Positions 23,381 through 29,157 of a DNA stretch of 29,157 bases are shown in pieces. A model generated the notes under the pieces. It made no database searches and was not told the origin of the DNA. It was given only the letters and a program-made list of their open reading frames with translations. Positions within the stretch are counted from its first letter, which is position 1; each line of letters begins with the position of its first letter. Source of the stretch: Porphyrobacter sp. (GTDB taxonomy: Bacteria; Pseudomonadota; Alphaproteobacteria; Sphingomonadales; Sphingomonadaceae); NCBI GenBank assembly GCA_018991295.1, contig JAGKSZ010000065.1, forward strand, positions 1 to 29,157, written 5' to 3'. A program made the position numbers and the translations under genes.

Positions 23381-24057
23381 GGGCGGCGAGCAGGCCCGAG
23401 GCTCAGACCCCAGGGCGCAAATTCACCATTGCGGACCGCGGGATCGGGTGATGGTGCCGCCGGCACTCCCGATGACGAAACCGGCGCGACCCGGCGGGCA
23501 GTGAGCGCGATCCGCGCAGGGGTTCCCTCAGCAACGGAAGCTCGGCCCGGCGAACGGTAGAAGATGTGGGTTGCGATCTGGCCAACCCGCGCAAGGCTGG
23601 GCGCCCAATAGGGCGAGACATAGTCGGCATGGTAATGCGTCGCGCCGCGCACGTGATCGGTGCTCTCGCCTGCCATCACCCTCGCTGCGACCGCGCGGGC
23701 CGAGGCTATTTGTGCGGGCGTGCGCGGGCGTCTTAGCGAGCCATCGCAGGTAAAGGTGAACTGGCAGCCGGTGCGCCGTTCGGAGCCCTGCCATACAACC
23801 CCGCATACGCTGTCGGGGTAGCCCGAATGGCGCACCCGATTGTGGATGACCTGTGCGACCGCCTCCTGCCCGGCAATCGGTTCCTGCCCGGCCTCGTAGG
23901 CAATCGCGAGCGCGAGGCACTCGGCCGCGGCCTGCGGTGCCTCGGCGGGGGCAAGCGTCGGCAGATAGCGCGGCGCTTGCTCCTGCGCCGAAGCAGCCTG
24001 CGCCGGCGCCACGAGAACCGCAGCGAGAACGGGCAGAGGCAAGGTGCGGTACATCAT
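23377..24057 (-). CDS. SleB-type cell wall hydrolase (Hydrolase_2 family), exported
   Basis: A 226-residue protein with a Sec signal (residues 1-24, 'VAPAQAASAQ'). The SleB/Hydrolase_2 catalytic domain covers about 45-165: 'CLALAIAYEAGQEPIAGQEAVAQVIHNRV' (read in pieces, with the catalytic Glu in AIAYEA), 'GVVWQGSER', 'CQFTFTCDG' and 'GATHYHADYVSPYW'. The Pro/Ala-rich tail is unstructured. The family cleaves peptidoglycan as a lytic or amidase-like enzyme. Here it may open the wall for the secretin complex, which is inference from its place between gspK and gspO. Starts at ATG 24057 (a second ATG follows directly). It is 67 bp behind gspO on the same strand, so the two are likely cotranscribed. 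Confidence 0.88.
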   Translation of the reverse strand: MMYRTLPLPVLAAVLVAPAQAASAQEQAPRYLPTLAPAEAPQAAAECLALAIAYEAGQEPIAGQEAVAQVIHNRVRHSGYPDSVCGVVWQGSERRTGCQFTFTCDGSLRRPRTPAQIASARAVAARVMAGESTDHVRGATHYHADYVSPYWAPSLARVGQIATHIFYRSPGRASVAEGTPARIALTARRVAPVSSSGVPAAPSPDPAVRNGEFAPWGLSLGPARRP

Positions 24058-24124
24058 GGCTTTCGGATGCCCTCGGGGAGACGGTCCGGAGCGTGGACCA
24101 CTCGCGCCGCATCGTCAATCACGC

Positions 24125-24898
24125 TCAGCCCCAGCCATTGACCAGAAATATCGCGAAAGCCGACGCCGACATCAGGGAGCCCAGCGGAAGCGCGGTGTCG
24201 GCGGCGACAGAGCGACGCAAGAGCAGCATCACCAGCGCAGCAGCAAGGCCGAGGAGGCTCGCCCCGATCACCGTGCCGATGACCCCCATCGGCCCGAGCC
24301 ACAGCCCGATAGCGCCAAGCAGCGGGGGATCTCCGCCGCCCATTCCCTCGCGCCCACGCACCGCCCGGTAGGCGCGCGCGACACCCCAAAGCATGAGAAA
24401 GCCCAGTGCGCCGGCGACCCCGGCAACGACGATCGGTTCCACGCTCGCCCCCTCCCATGCACGATAGGCTGCGAAAGCGGCTCCGCTGGCAGCGAGCATT
24501 CCGATCAACGGGCGCGGTAGCCACAGATGGCGCGCGTCGATCAGCGCAAGCAGCAGCAATTGCCAACCAAACATCATGGCAGGCAACGCGAGATCAGGGG
24601 GTGCAAGCATTACCGCCGCGCCACCAATCAACGCACCTGCAATCTCGGCCACTGGTTGCCAGATGCCGATGGCCGCGTCGCAGCGGCGGCATTTGCCACC
24701 CAGTATGACCCACGATACTAGCGGGATCAGATCCTGCGGCAAAATTGGCGCTTCGCAGGCATCACAGGCCGATCGTCCGGCGAGGACCTGGCGGCCCTCG
24801 GGCAAGCGGACCAGCGCGGTGCCGATGAAGCTGCCAATGGCTGCTCCTGCAAGGCTCCCAACCAAAGCCACTAACCCGATAGGCCATTCAGGGATCAT
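24125..24898 (-). CDS. gspO: Prepilin peptidase / N-methyltransferase GspO
   Basis: A polytopic aspartic protease of 257 residues that trims and methylates GspG-K at the inner membrane. The N-terminal methylase-type domain has two CxxC pairs ('CDAC' near 44 and 'CRRC' near 70) and the preceding 'GSFIGTALVRLPEG'. The peptidase half has the first active-site Asp in 'ALIDARHLWLP' and the second in 'GMGGGDPPLLGAIGLWLG' (GxGD type). I chose ATG 24898 (MIPEWPIGL); a longer open frame adds ten residues without support. It is divergent from the sigma gene and presumably serves the island pseudopilins. Confidence 0.92.
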   Translation of the reverse strand: MIPEWPIGLVALVGSLAGAAIGSFIGTALVRLPEGRQVLAGRSACDACEAPILPQDLIPLVSWVILGGKCRRCDAAIGIWQPVAEIAGALIGGAAVMLAPPDLALPAMMFGWQLLLLALIDARHLWLPRPLIGMLAASGAAFAAYRAWEGASVEPIVVAGVAGALGFLMLWGVARAYRAVRGREGMGGGDPPLLGAIGLWLGPMGVIGTVIGASLLGLAAALVMLLLRRSVAADTALPLGSLMSASAFAIFLVNGWG

Positions 24899-25032
24899 TG
24901 AAACCCGCTCCCGCGCGACGGCACGCAATCCTGCGCCTCAGCCACAGCCTAGTCGCCGAACCGGCATTCTGTCATCATACAGCGACCAAAGACGGTCGAT
25001 TGGCCCGGATTGGTGTCGGGGAGGTTGGACCT

Positions 25033-25058
25033 GTAACCAAAGTCCCGCCCGCTGCGAA
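25033..25058 (+). promoter_or_regulatory. SigF-type ECF promoter of the sigma/nrsF operon (GTAACC-N16-CGAA)
   Basis: GTAACC at 25033-25038 and CGAA at 25055-25058 with a 16-base spacer, ending about 44 bases before the sigma start. Its place upstream of the sigma gene itself points to autoregulation, as usual for ECF factors, and makes it the reference for the other two copies. Confidence 0.88.
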
Positions 25059-25101
25059 ATGGCGGAGGTTATCCCATGCGAGTCCTGACTCGGAGCATGA
25101 C

Positions 25102-25626
25102 TTGAGAGCAGATGAAGCCACGCTTGCCCGCTTGATGGCGCTCTCTCAGCAGGGCGACAAGCAGGCCTATGCCGCGCTGCTGGAAGCCAGCCAGCGCTGG
25201 CTTCAGCGCTATTATGCGCGCCGCATCTCGCCTTCACAGCTCGATGACCTGGTGCAGGAAACACTCATCGCGCTGCACACGAAGCGCGCATCCTGGGATC
25301 CTGCCCGCCCGTTCCTGCCCTGGCTTGCCGCCATCGCGCGATACCGCTGGGTGGACCATCTGCGCCGACTATATCGCGCCGACGAGCATGAACTGCACGA
25401 GGAGTTCATCGGATGCGATGATGAGCCAGAGCTGGTTGCGCGCATCAGCTTGCAGCGTCTGCTCAATTTCCTGCCTCCCGCGCAGGAACAGGCCATAGCC
25501 CTGGTCAAGATCGACGGCCTCACGATCGCCGAAGCCTCCGCAGCTACAGGCCAGAGCGAAAGCCTCGTCAAAGTGAACATCCATCGCGGGCTGAAAAAGC
25601 TCGCCGCCCTGATCGAGAAAGAGTGA
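25102..25626 (+). CDS. ECF RNA polymerase sigma factor, SigF (ECF16-like) type
   Basis: A 174-residue alternative sigma factor. Region 2 (about 15-95) includes 'DLVQETLIALHTKRASWDPARPF' and 'WLAAIARYRWVDHLRR' (in pieces). Region 4 (about 115-170) includes 'LPPAQEQAIALVKIDGLTIAEASAATGQSESLVKVNIHRGLKKL' (in pieces), the helix-turn-helix for the -35 element. I chose TTG 25102, six bases after GGAG; the next candidate is ATG 25135, and longer frames would pass through the promoter. It is paired by a four-base overlap with a DUF1109/NrsF anti-sigma gene, the arrangement of Caulobacter SigF. It probably drives its own operon, gspE-K and the Cys-rich operon of the island. Confidence 0.9.
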   Translation: MRADEATLARLMALSQQGDKQAYAALLEASQRWLQRYYARRISPSQLDDLVQETLIALHTKRASWDPARPFLPWLAAIARYRWVDHLRRLYRADEHELHEEFIGCDDEPELVARISLQRLLNFLPPAQEQAIALVKIDGLTIAEASAATGQSESLVKVNIHRGLKKLAALIEKE

Positions 25627-26273
25627 AAATGTTGCGCGATTCCGATGCCTTGATTGCCGAGCTGGCAGGCGTGCTGGAACCGGTAAAGCCGCTGCGCCTA
25701 GGCGAGGGGCTGGCGTTGTCGCTGGCGGCGTCTGCCCTGTCTGCTGGGGTGCTGGTCGGACTGCTTGGCATTCGGGCCGAATGGCTTGCGGGGCACCTTG
25801 ATCCGCTGCAACTGGTCTCGACCGGCCTCTTCCTTGGTCTGGCAGTGGCCGCGACCGTGACGGTCATTGCCATGGGTCGGCCACAGATTGGCAGCTATCA
25901 CGGCGGTTGGCGCTGGGCGACCGCCATGGCCGGGCTGCTCCCGATCGCGGCGGCCATTGTCGCAATCGGCAGGCAAGCTCCGTCATTTTCGCCTGAGCTT
26001 ATGCGCCATGGGTCCGAATGCCTCGCGGGCGGGGTTGCAGCGTCGCTTACGGTATTTGCGACCCTTGTCTGGTGGCTACGGCGCGGCGCGCCAACCTCGC
26101 TCGAACGCGCCGGGCTTGTTGCTGGTATTGCCGCCGGCGCTTCAGGCGTTTTCGCCGTTTCGCTCCATTGCCCGGACAACGACATCGTCCATATCGGGCT
26201 GTGGCACAGCGCGGTGCTGCTGGTCACGGCATTTGCGGGGCGGTTCGTGGTGCCGCCGCTGATCCGCTGGTAG
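25623..26273 (+). CDS. nrsF: NrsF-type anti-sigma factor (DUF1109), six-helix membrane protein
   Basis: A 216-residue inner-membrane protein (GTG 25623) or 214 residues from ATG 25629. The short cytoplasmic N-terminus (about 1-25, 'LIAELAGVLEPVKPL') should bind the sigma factor, and about six hydrophobic helices follow. Family landmarks are 'SECLAGG' and 'HCPDNDIVHIGLWHS'. From the ATG start the two cysteines fall at 131 and 181, the positions I recall for the sensing cysteines of Caulobacter NrsF. That protein releases SigF under heavy-metal stress (chromate, cadmium), so a similar signal is plausible here but not shown. The start overlaps the sigma stop by four bases (GTGA). Confidence 0.9.
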   Translation: MKMLRDSDALIAELAGVLEPVKPLRLGEGLALSLAASALSAGVLVGLLGIRAEWLAGHLDPLQLVSTGLFLGLAVAATVTVIAMGRPQIGSYHGGWRWATAMAGLLPIAAAIVAIGRQAPSFSPELMRHGSECLAGGVAASLTVFATLVWWLRRGAPTSLERAGLVAGIAAGASGVFAVSLHCPDNDIVHIGLWHSAVLLVTAFAGRFVVPPLIRW

Positions 26274-26308
26274 GCGCTGATTGCTTCGCCGCGAGCCGAT
26301 GCTTCCGG

Positions 26309-26956
26309 CTATAGGCCGAGGCTTTCTATCTTCGAATCAAGATCAACCGGAATCTGAACAAGCACCTCTGGACCGCTTTCATAGGCCTGGGGGCCGGCGG
26401 CCTCCACGAGCGCCGCCAAGGCTGCGTCACGTGAGTGCAGCAATTCCCCGAGTTCGTCCCGATACAGGGACACCATGGCCGTCAGAAACCGGTTTACCAG
26501 ACTGTCCTCTTGCGTGGCATCGACATTGTAGCGGTCTAGGTGCGCCATCATGACCGGTGCGGGGTAGAGGAATTCGTCGGTAACCCAGCGGTTGGTGGCG
26601 AACCAGCTTATCGGGATCCCGCTATGGTCGATCGCCAATCCCGCGATGTGGGTCACGTGCGCGGCTGCATCCTCACCCGCTTCCGGCGCAGCGACGAAGG
26701 CGCCGGGATCGTCTATCTGGGTGCGGTGCAGGAACAGGTGAAAATGCCCATGTTCCGCCGGATCGCGCTCTCCCGGTGCATGGACGTGGTAATACCAACG
26801 CGATCGGGTGTGCTGATCGCGCGCGTCATCCTCAGGATAGTGCTTCCAAAAGGAGACGCTGCCCTTAGGCAGAACCCGCAACATGAGCGGGACGCCTTCG
26901 GAGGCCATGGTGGTGATCGCGTCGATCACAGCCAATGCAGCTTTGCCTTGACCCAC
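26309..26956 (-). CDS. DUF6969-type conserved protein, function unknown
   Basis: A soluble 215-residue protein without signal peptide. I recognise the pattern of the DUF6969 family: 'SFWKHYPEDD', 'WYYHVHAPGERDPAEHGHFHLFLHR' (in pieces), 'VTHIAGLAIDHSGIPI' and 'WFATNRWVTDEFLYPA'. The His cluster HVH...HGHFHLFLH could hold a metal, but no activity is known to me. The start is GTG 26956, the only initiator after an in-frame stop, with AAAGG upstream. It is the second gene behind the Cys-rich peptide, separated by a strong hairpin, so it probably works with that peptide. It converges on nrsF with 35 bp between stops. Confidence 0.72.
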   Translation of the reverse strand: MGQGKAALAVIDAITTMASEGVPLMLRVLPKGSVSFWKHYPEDDARDQHTRSRWYYHVHAPGERDPAEHGHFHLFLHRTQIDDPGAFVAAPEAGEDAAAHVTHIAGLAIDHSGIPISWFATNRWVTDEFLYPAPVMMAHLDRYNVDATQEDSLVNRFLTAMVSLYRDELGELLHSRDAALAALVEAAGPQAYESGPEVLVQIPVDLDSKIESLGL

Positions 26957-26977
26957 CGGGCATCAGCCTTTCGAGAT

Positions 26978-27014
26978 ATGGGTCTGGCAGGGCATGCGTC
27001 CCTGCCAGACCCAT
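26978..27014 (-). terminator. 15-bp perfect hairpin between the Cys-rich gene and the DUF6969 gene
   Basis: Arms 26978-26992 and 27000-27014 pair perfectly over 15 bases around a 7-base loop. There is no T-run on either strand. In the minus-strand transcript it would lie 25 bases past the Cys-rich stop and before the DUF6969 start. It could be a partial terminator or an mRNA-stabilising hairpin that makes the small peptide more abundant than the downstream protein. Confidence 0.65.
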
Positions 27015-27039
27015 TTGGGCGCCGAAAATCGGTGGATGG

Positions 27040-27306
27040 TTATTCAGCCGCCGCGGCGCAAGGCTTGGCTTTGCAACCTGCGGCGGCGCAAGGCTTCGAT
27101 GCGCAACCGGTTGCAGCGGTGTCAGCTGCCGCGGCGCAGGGCTTCGCGGCACAACCGGCGGCTCCGCAGGACTTGGCCGCATCACCCGTCGAGGCATCAG
27201 CTGCCGGAGCGCAGTTTGCCGCATTGCACAGGCCCGAGCACGCGCCGGTTGCCAAAGTCAGCCCGCCCATCACGGCGAGCATGCTGGTCAATTTGGTTTT
27301 CTTCAT
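27040..27306 (-). CDS. Exported Cys-repeat peptide, candidate RiPP-type metal-binding peptide
   Basis: An 88-residue peptide starting at ATG 27306, with AAGGGGA seven to eight bases upstream. Residues 1-22 form a signal sequence ending 'LTLATGA-C'; the Cys could be a lipobox Cys (TGAC) or the first residue after signal peptidase I. The mature part is almost only Ala, Cys, Lys, Pro and Gly. It has ten cysteines and three repeats of G-C-x-x-K-P-C-A-A-A. Such low-complexity exported Cys-repeat peptides resemble the precursors of bufferin/HvfA-like copper-binding RiPPs, which usually sit next to an MNIO (DUF692) enzyme. No MNIO gene is present here; a DUF6969 gene follows instead. A SigF-type promoter lies upstream. 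Confidence 0.78.
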   Translation of the reverse strand: MKKTKLTSMLAVMGGLTLATGACSGLCNAANCAPAADASTGDAAKSCGAAGCAAKPCAAAADTAATGCASKPCAAAGCKAKPCAAAAE

Positions 27307-27477
27307 GACTAGTCCCCTTGTGTTTCTTGTCTTCGTATCGAGGTCGCCACCGTTCAGCCACGTCTGTGCCCCCGGTTGGTGGTGTCGCTTGTGAGCACCC
27401 CATCGGTGGAGACGAAATTGGCATCTGCTCCAAAGCTTTTCCTCGCCCCGGCGCTATGAGACTTCGACGAGACGCGA

Positions 27478-27503
27478 TTCGCCGGGATCGCCGCGAAGGT
27501 TAC
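27478..27503 (-). promoter_or_regulatory. SigF-type ECF promoter of the Cys-rich operon (GTAACC-N16-CGAA)
   Basis: Read on the minus strand, GTAACC is at 27503-27498 and CGAA at 27481-27478, with exactly 16 bases between. The start codon of the Cys-rich gene is about 170 bases downstream, giving a long leader like that of gspE. Confidence 0.82.
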
Positions 27504-27552
27504 TGCTGTGAAAAAAGTATTTCGAAAGATCACTGGCGCCGGGAGGGGGCGT

Positions 27553-28718
27553 TCACAGCGTGAGCCTTCCCAAAGCCTTGACGGCGGACTTTTCCCCCAA
27601 ATGGCCGTAGTGCTTTTCGATCATCGCCACACTCGTAGCGCTGATTTGAGCAGCTGTAAGGATGGGAAGGCCAAGCCGGATCAGGTCGGTAATGCCCGAA
27701 TGCCGCAAAGTGTAAGCAGACGTGCCTGCCGGGAGGCCTGCAACTTTGACGGCGGCCGATATCGGAAGCTTCCAGCTATTCCGATCCCACGGTTTCCCGT
27801 TCGACCGCATAAACAAGGGGGCAGCTGGCAGCTTCCCTTTTGCATGCGCGCTGAATAGCCGCGCTGCCTCTGGTGGAAGCTGAATGCGCCGGGGTTTCCC
27901 GTTCTTGTCTTTCGCGATTGTCAGTTCTGACGTGCGCTTGTCGAAATCCCGCACCGTCAAAGCGGCCATGGCCCCGGGGCGCAATGGCAAGAGGCAGAGG
28001 GCTCGCACGAAGGGCTTGGCCTCGTCGTCCATATTATCGAGCAGCTTTCGGCGCTGCGTCCGGTCGAGATACAAGTCTCGCCGGCCATCAGCATCCTTCA
28101 CAGCATGCAGCGCCTCTTGCCATGCAGCTTCGCTGCGTGGCGCACCCGGTGCGAGCAATCGGCCTAGCGCGGCTCGCAGTACCGCCATGTCACGATTCAC
28201 CGTTGATGCAGACCGCTTGCGGGTGCGTACCTGACCATCTTTCGAGCGCGACACAATCGCCGGAGCACCTTCCAGGCGCTTTCGCCACGCCTTAAGGTGG
28301 TGCTTTCTCAGCTTGTCGAGCCGCACCATGGCGAGGGGATCATCATAGACGTGCCGGCGAAAAACGCCTTCGGCGATCTTGCCGGGCTTCTCGGTTAAGT
28401 AATCCTCGCACGCGTTCTTGACCGTCTCGATCTTGCGGCGCACCTCTCCGCCCGCCTCGACCAAATCGGCGAACGCTCGGCATCTTTCTTCGCCAGGGCA
28501 AACCGCTCGTTTGGGGCCACCGCGCCGAAGTCGCCCAGCGCCTTCATGCGGTACTTGCGGATGTCGTCATCGTACACACGGGCAATCCAAGTGCCAGCGC
28601 CGCTCTTTTTCGATGGCCGGAACCCGATGAAACAGCCAGTGCGCAGCCGTTGCCAATACGGCTCCTGCTGGGCCTTAAGGCCGTCCCGTTCCTTCACCCT
28701 GCTAAGATCGCGTGCCAC
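27553..28718 (-). pseudogene. int: Tyrosine recombinase (integrase) of the island, broken by a one-base frameshift
   Basis: The gene would encode about 388 residues from GTG 28718 (GAAGGGA upstream). The first frame runs to about 28473 ('FALAKKDAER'), then stops at 28395. The second frame continues exactly where the first fails ('VEAGGEVRRKIETVKNACEDY') down to TGA 27553. Adding one A in the run at 28472-28473 restores a continuous protein. The N-terminal part is a DUF4102-like or arm-binding region. The catalytic domain has the box I Arg in 'LPLRPGAMAALT', box II 'YTLRHSG' (Tyr in place of the usual first His) and the nucleophile Tyr in 'IEKHYGHLG'. It lies next to attR and reads away from it. 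A sequencing error is an alternative to a true frameshift. Confidence 0.88.
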
Positions 28719-28743
28719 GTGCCATTTCCCTTCATCGCATTTC

Positions 28744-28751
28744 GTACGGAA
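28744..28751 (+). promoter_or_regulatory. Right-end GTACGGAA candidate integrase arm site
   Basis: One exact copy of the octamer found twice at the left end, with the shared flank CGTACGGAAT. It lies upstream of the integrase start and about 100 bases inside attR. Confidence 0.42.
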
Positions 28752-28848
28752 TACAGTAGCGGAGGTATGGGGACGACCATGGACATAAAATCGCTATTCT
28801 ACAGCGCTTTAATCATCCCCATGCATCCTCATGAGTCCGGAAACCCGT

Positions 28849-28896
28849 CCTTGGTAAGGGTGAGGTCGGGAGTTCAATCCTCCCCAGCAGCACCAT
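28849..28896 (+). repeat. Right attachment repeat (attR): displaced 3' end of tRNA-Thr
   Basis: 48 bases identical to 10249-10296, covering the anticodon loop to CCA plus one base, but without the 5' half of the tRNA. It is not a functional tRNA. This is probably the original chromosomal 3' end pushed away by integration. Confidence 0.92.
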
Positions 28897-29157
28897 TCTC
28901 GCCCTTGCAGGGCCAGAATGGAGTCCTTAGCGGTTTCGCTCGCACCTCCGTGCGAGCGTCCTCCGGTGCAGTTCCTCCACTTCGCTACGCTACGTTCCGG
29001 GCACCTGCGGGCACGTGTTTTTGTGCGCCCTATCGCTTCGCTACATGAGGGCGGCGCGCGCTTGCGGTCGCGGGGCGACAGGGAAAGTCGAATAGTCCGG
29101 TTCCGCCTCTGCATCAAAAACGGTTGTCAGCGGTGCAGGCCCACCCCCTGCCCCTCC
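28897..29157. other. Chromosomal flank right of the island, no gene recognised
   Basis: This should be the original downstream sequence of tRNA-Thr. A small GC hairpin (gccct-tgc-agggc, about 28904-28916) could terminate the tRNA transcript. No open frame here has family features. Confidence 0.45.

Larger units (their letters stand above)
10249..28896. mobile_element. 18.6-kb tRNA-Thr-integrated island carrying a type II secretion system
   Basis: A perfect 48-base direct repeat (10249-10296 and 28849-28896) consists of the 3' part of tRNA-Thr(GGT) plus CCA and one more base. A tyrosine integrase gene sits 130 bp inside the right copy and reads inwards. Between the copies lie gspE-K, gspO, a SleB hydrolase, a haloperoxidase, an ECF sigma/NrsF pair and a Cys-rich peptide operon. 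The period is exactly 18,600 bp, which would be the size of the excised circle. Cargo GC looks close to the host, which fits a donor from a related lineage or old residence. The frameshifted integrase suggests the island is now fixed unless a helper enzyme acts. Confidence 0.88.

Noticed and set aside
27040..27200. CRISPR-like or tandem-repeat array
   Set aside because: The short GC-rich repeats are the codons of the GCxxKPC peptide repeats, without spacers or equal repeat units.
27333..27366. GAAC-N16-CGAA on the minus strand closer to the Cys-rich gene
   Set aside because: It resembles a general ECF promoter but lacks the GTAACC block and has a spacing one base shorter; the exact SigF-type match at 27478-27503 is preferred. 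A second start site remains possible.
28849..28896. A second tRNA-Thr gene
   Set aside because: Only the 3' part is present; D arm and 5' acceptor strand are missing, so it is an attachment repeat.
28809..29117. A 102-codon minus-strand frame across attR
   Set aside because: It crosses the attachment repeat and has an Arg/Ser-rich translation without family features.

Overview
The window looks like a high-GC alphaproteobacterial chromosome, most likely a sphingomonad (Erythrobacteraceae/Sphingomonadaceae type). This is judged from codon usage, the DUF3035 lipoprotein next to lspA-ileS, and the palindromic 'cttcgacaggctcag' repeats. It falls into two parts. Bases 1-10295 are ordinary core chromosome. 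Bases 10249-28896 are an integrated genomic island.

Core part: the start of a glycine-zipper (OmpA-type) lipoprotein gene on the minus strand, then a CNNM/CBS/CorC membrane protein on the plus strand. A long minus-strand series follows, read right to left: gpmA, purE, purK, folA, ribF, ileS, lspA and a DUF3035 lipoprotein. Most neighbours overlap by a few bases. Three palindromic interspersed repeats lie here. One sits in frame inside the ileS coding sequence and one fills the purE-purK gap. The core ends with a short conserved basic protein and an intact tRNA-Thr(GGT).

Island: the last 48 bases of the tRNA-Thr region (10249-10296) recur perfectly at 28849-28896, exactly 18,600 bp away. A tyrosine integrase gene, broken by a single-base frameshift, lies just inside the right copy. 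This is the structure of an element integrated into a tRNA 3' end. Its cargo is a complete type II secretion system (gspE-F-G-H-I-J-L-M-C-D-K on the plus strand), a prepilin peptidase (gspO) and a SleB-type wall hydrolase. It also carries a signal-peptide-bearing vanadium-haloperoxidase/PAP2 enzyme, a small lipoprotein, an ECF sigma factor with its NrsF (DUF1109) anti-sigma factor, a DUF6969-type protein and an 88-residue Cys-repeat exported peptide.

Main discovery: the motif GTAACC-N16-CGAA, which I recall as the promoter of the Caulobacter SigF-NrsF system, occurs three times as an exact match. It lies upstream of the sigma gene (25033-25058, +), upstream of gspE (13216-13241, +), and upstream of the Cys-rich peptide (27478-27503, -). 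The island therefore appears to carry its own stress- or metal-responsive sigma switch wired to its own secretion machine and to a candidate metal-binding peptide. gspK seems to start at a rare CTG codon, because only that start keeps its prepilin cleavage site and the four-base overlap pattern of the operon.

No rRNA, CRISPR array, transposase or replication origin was seen.
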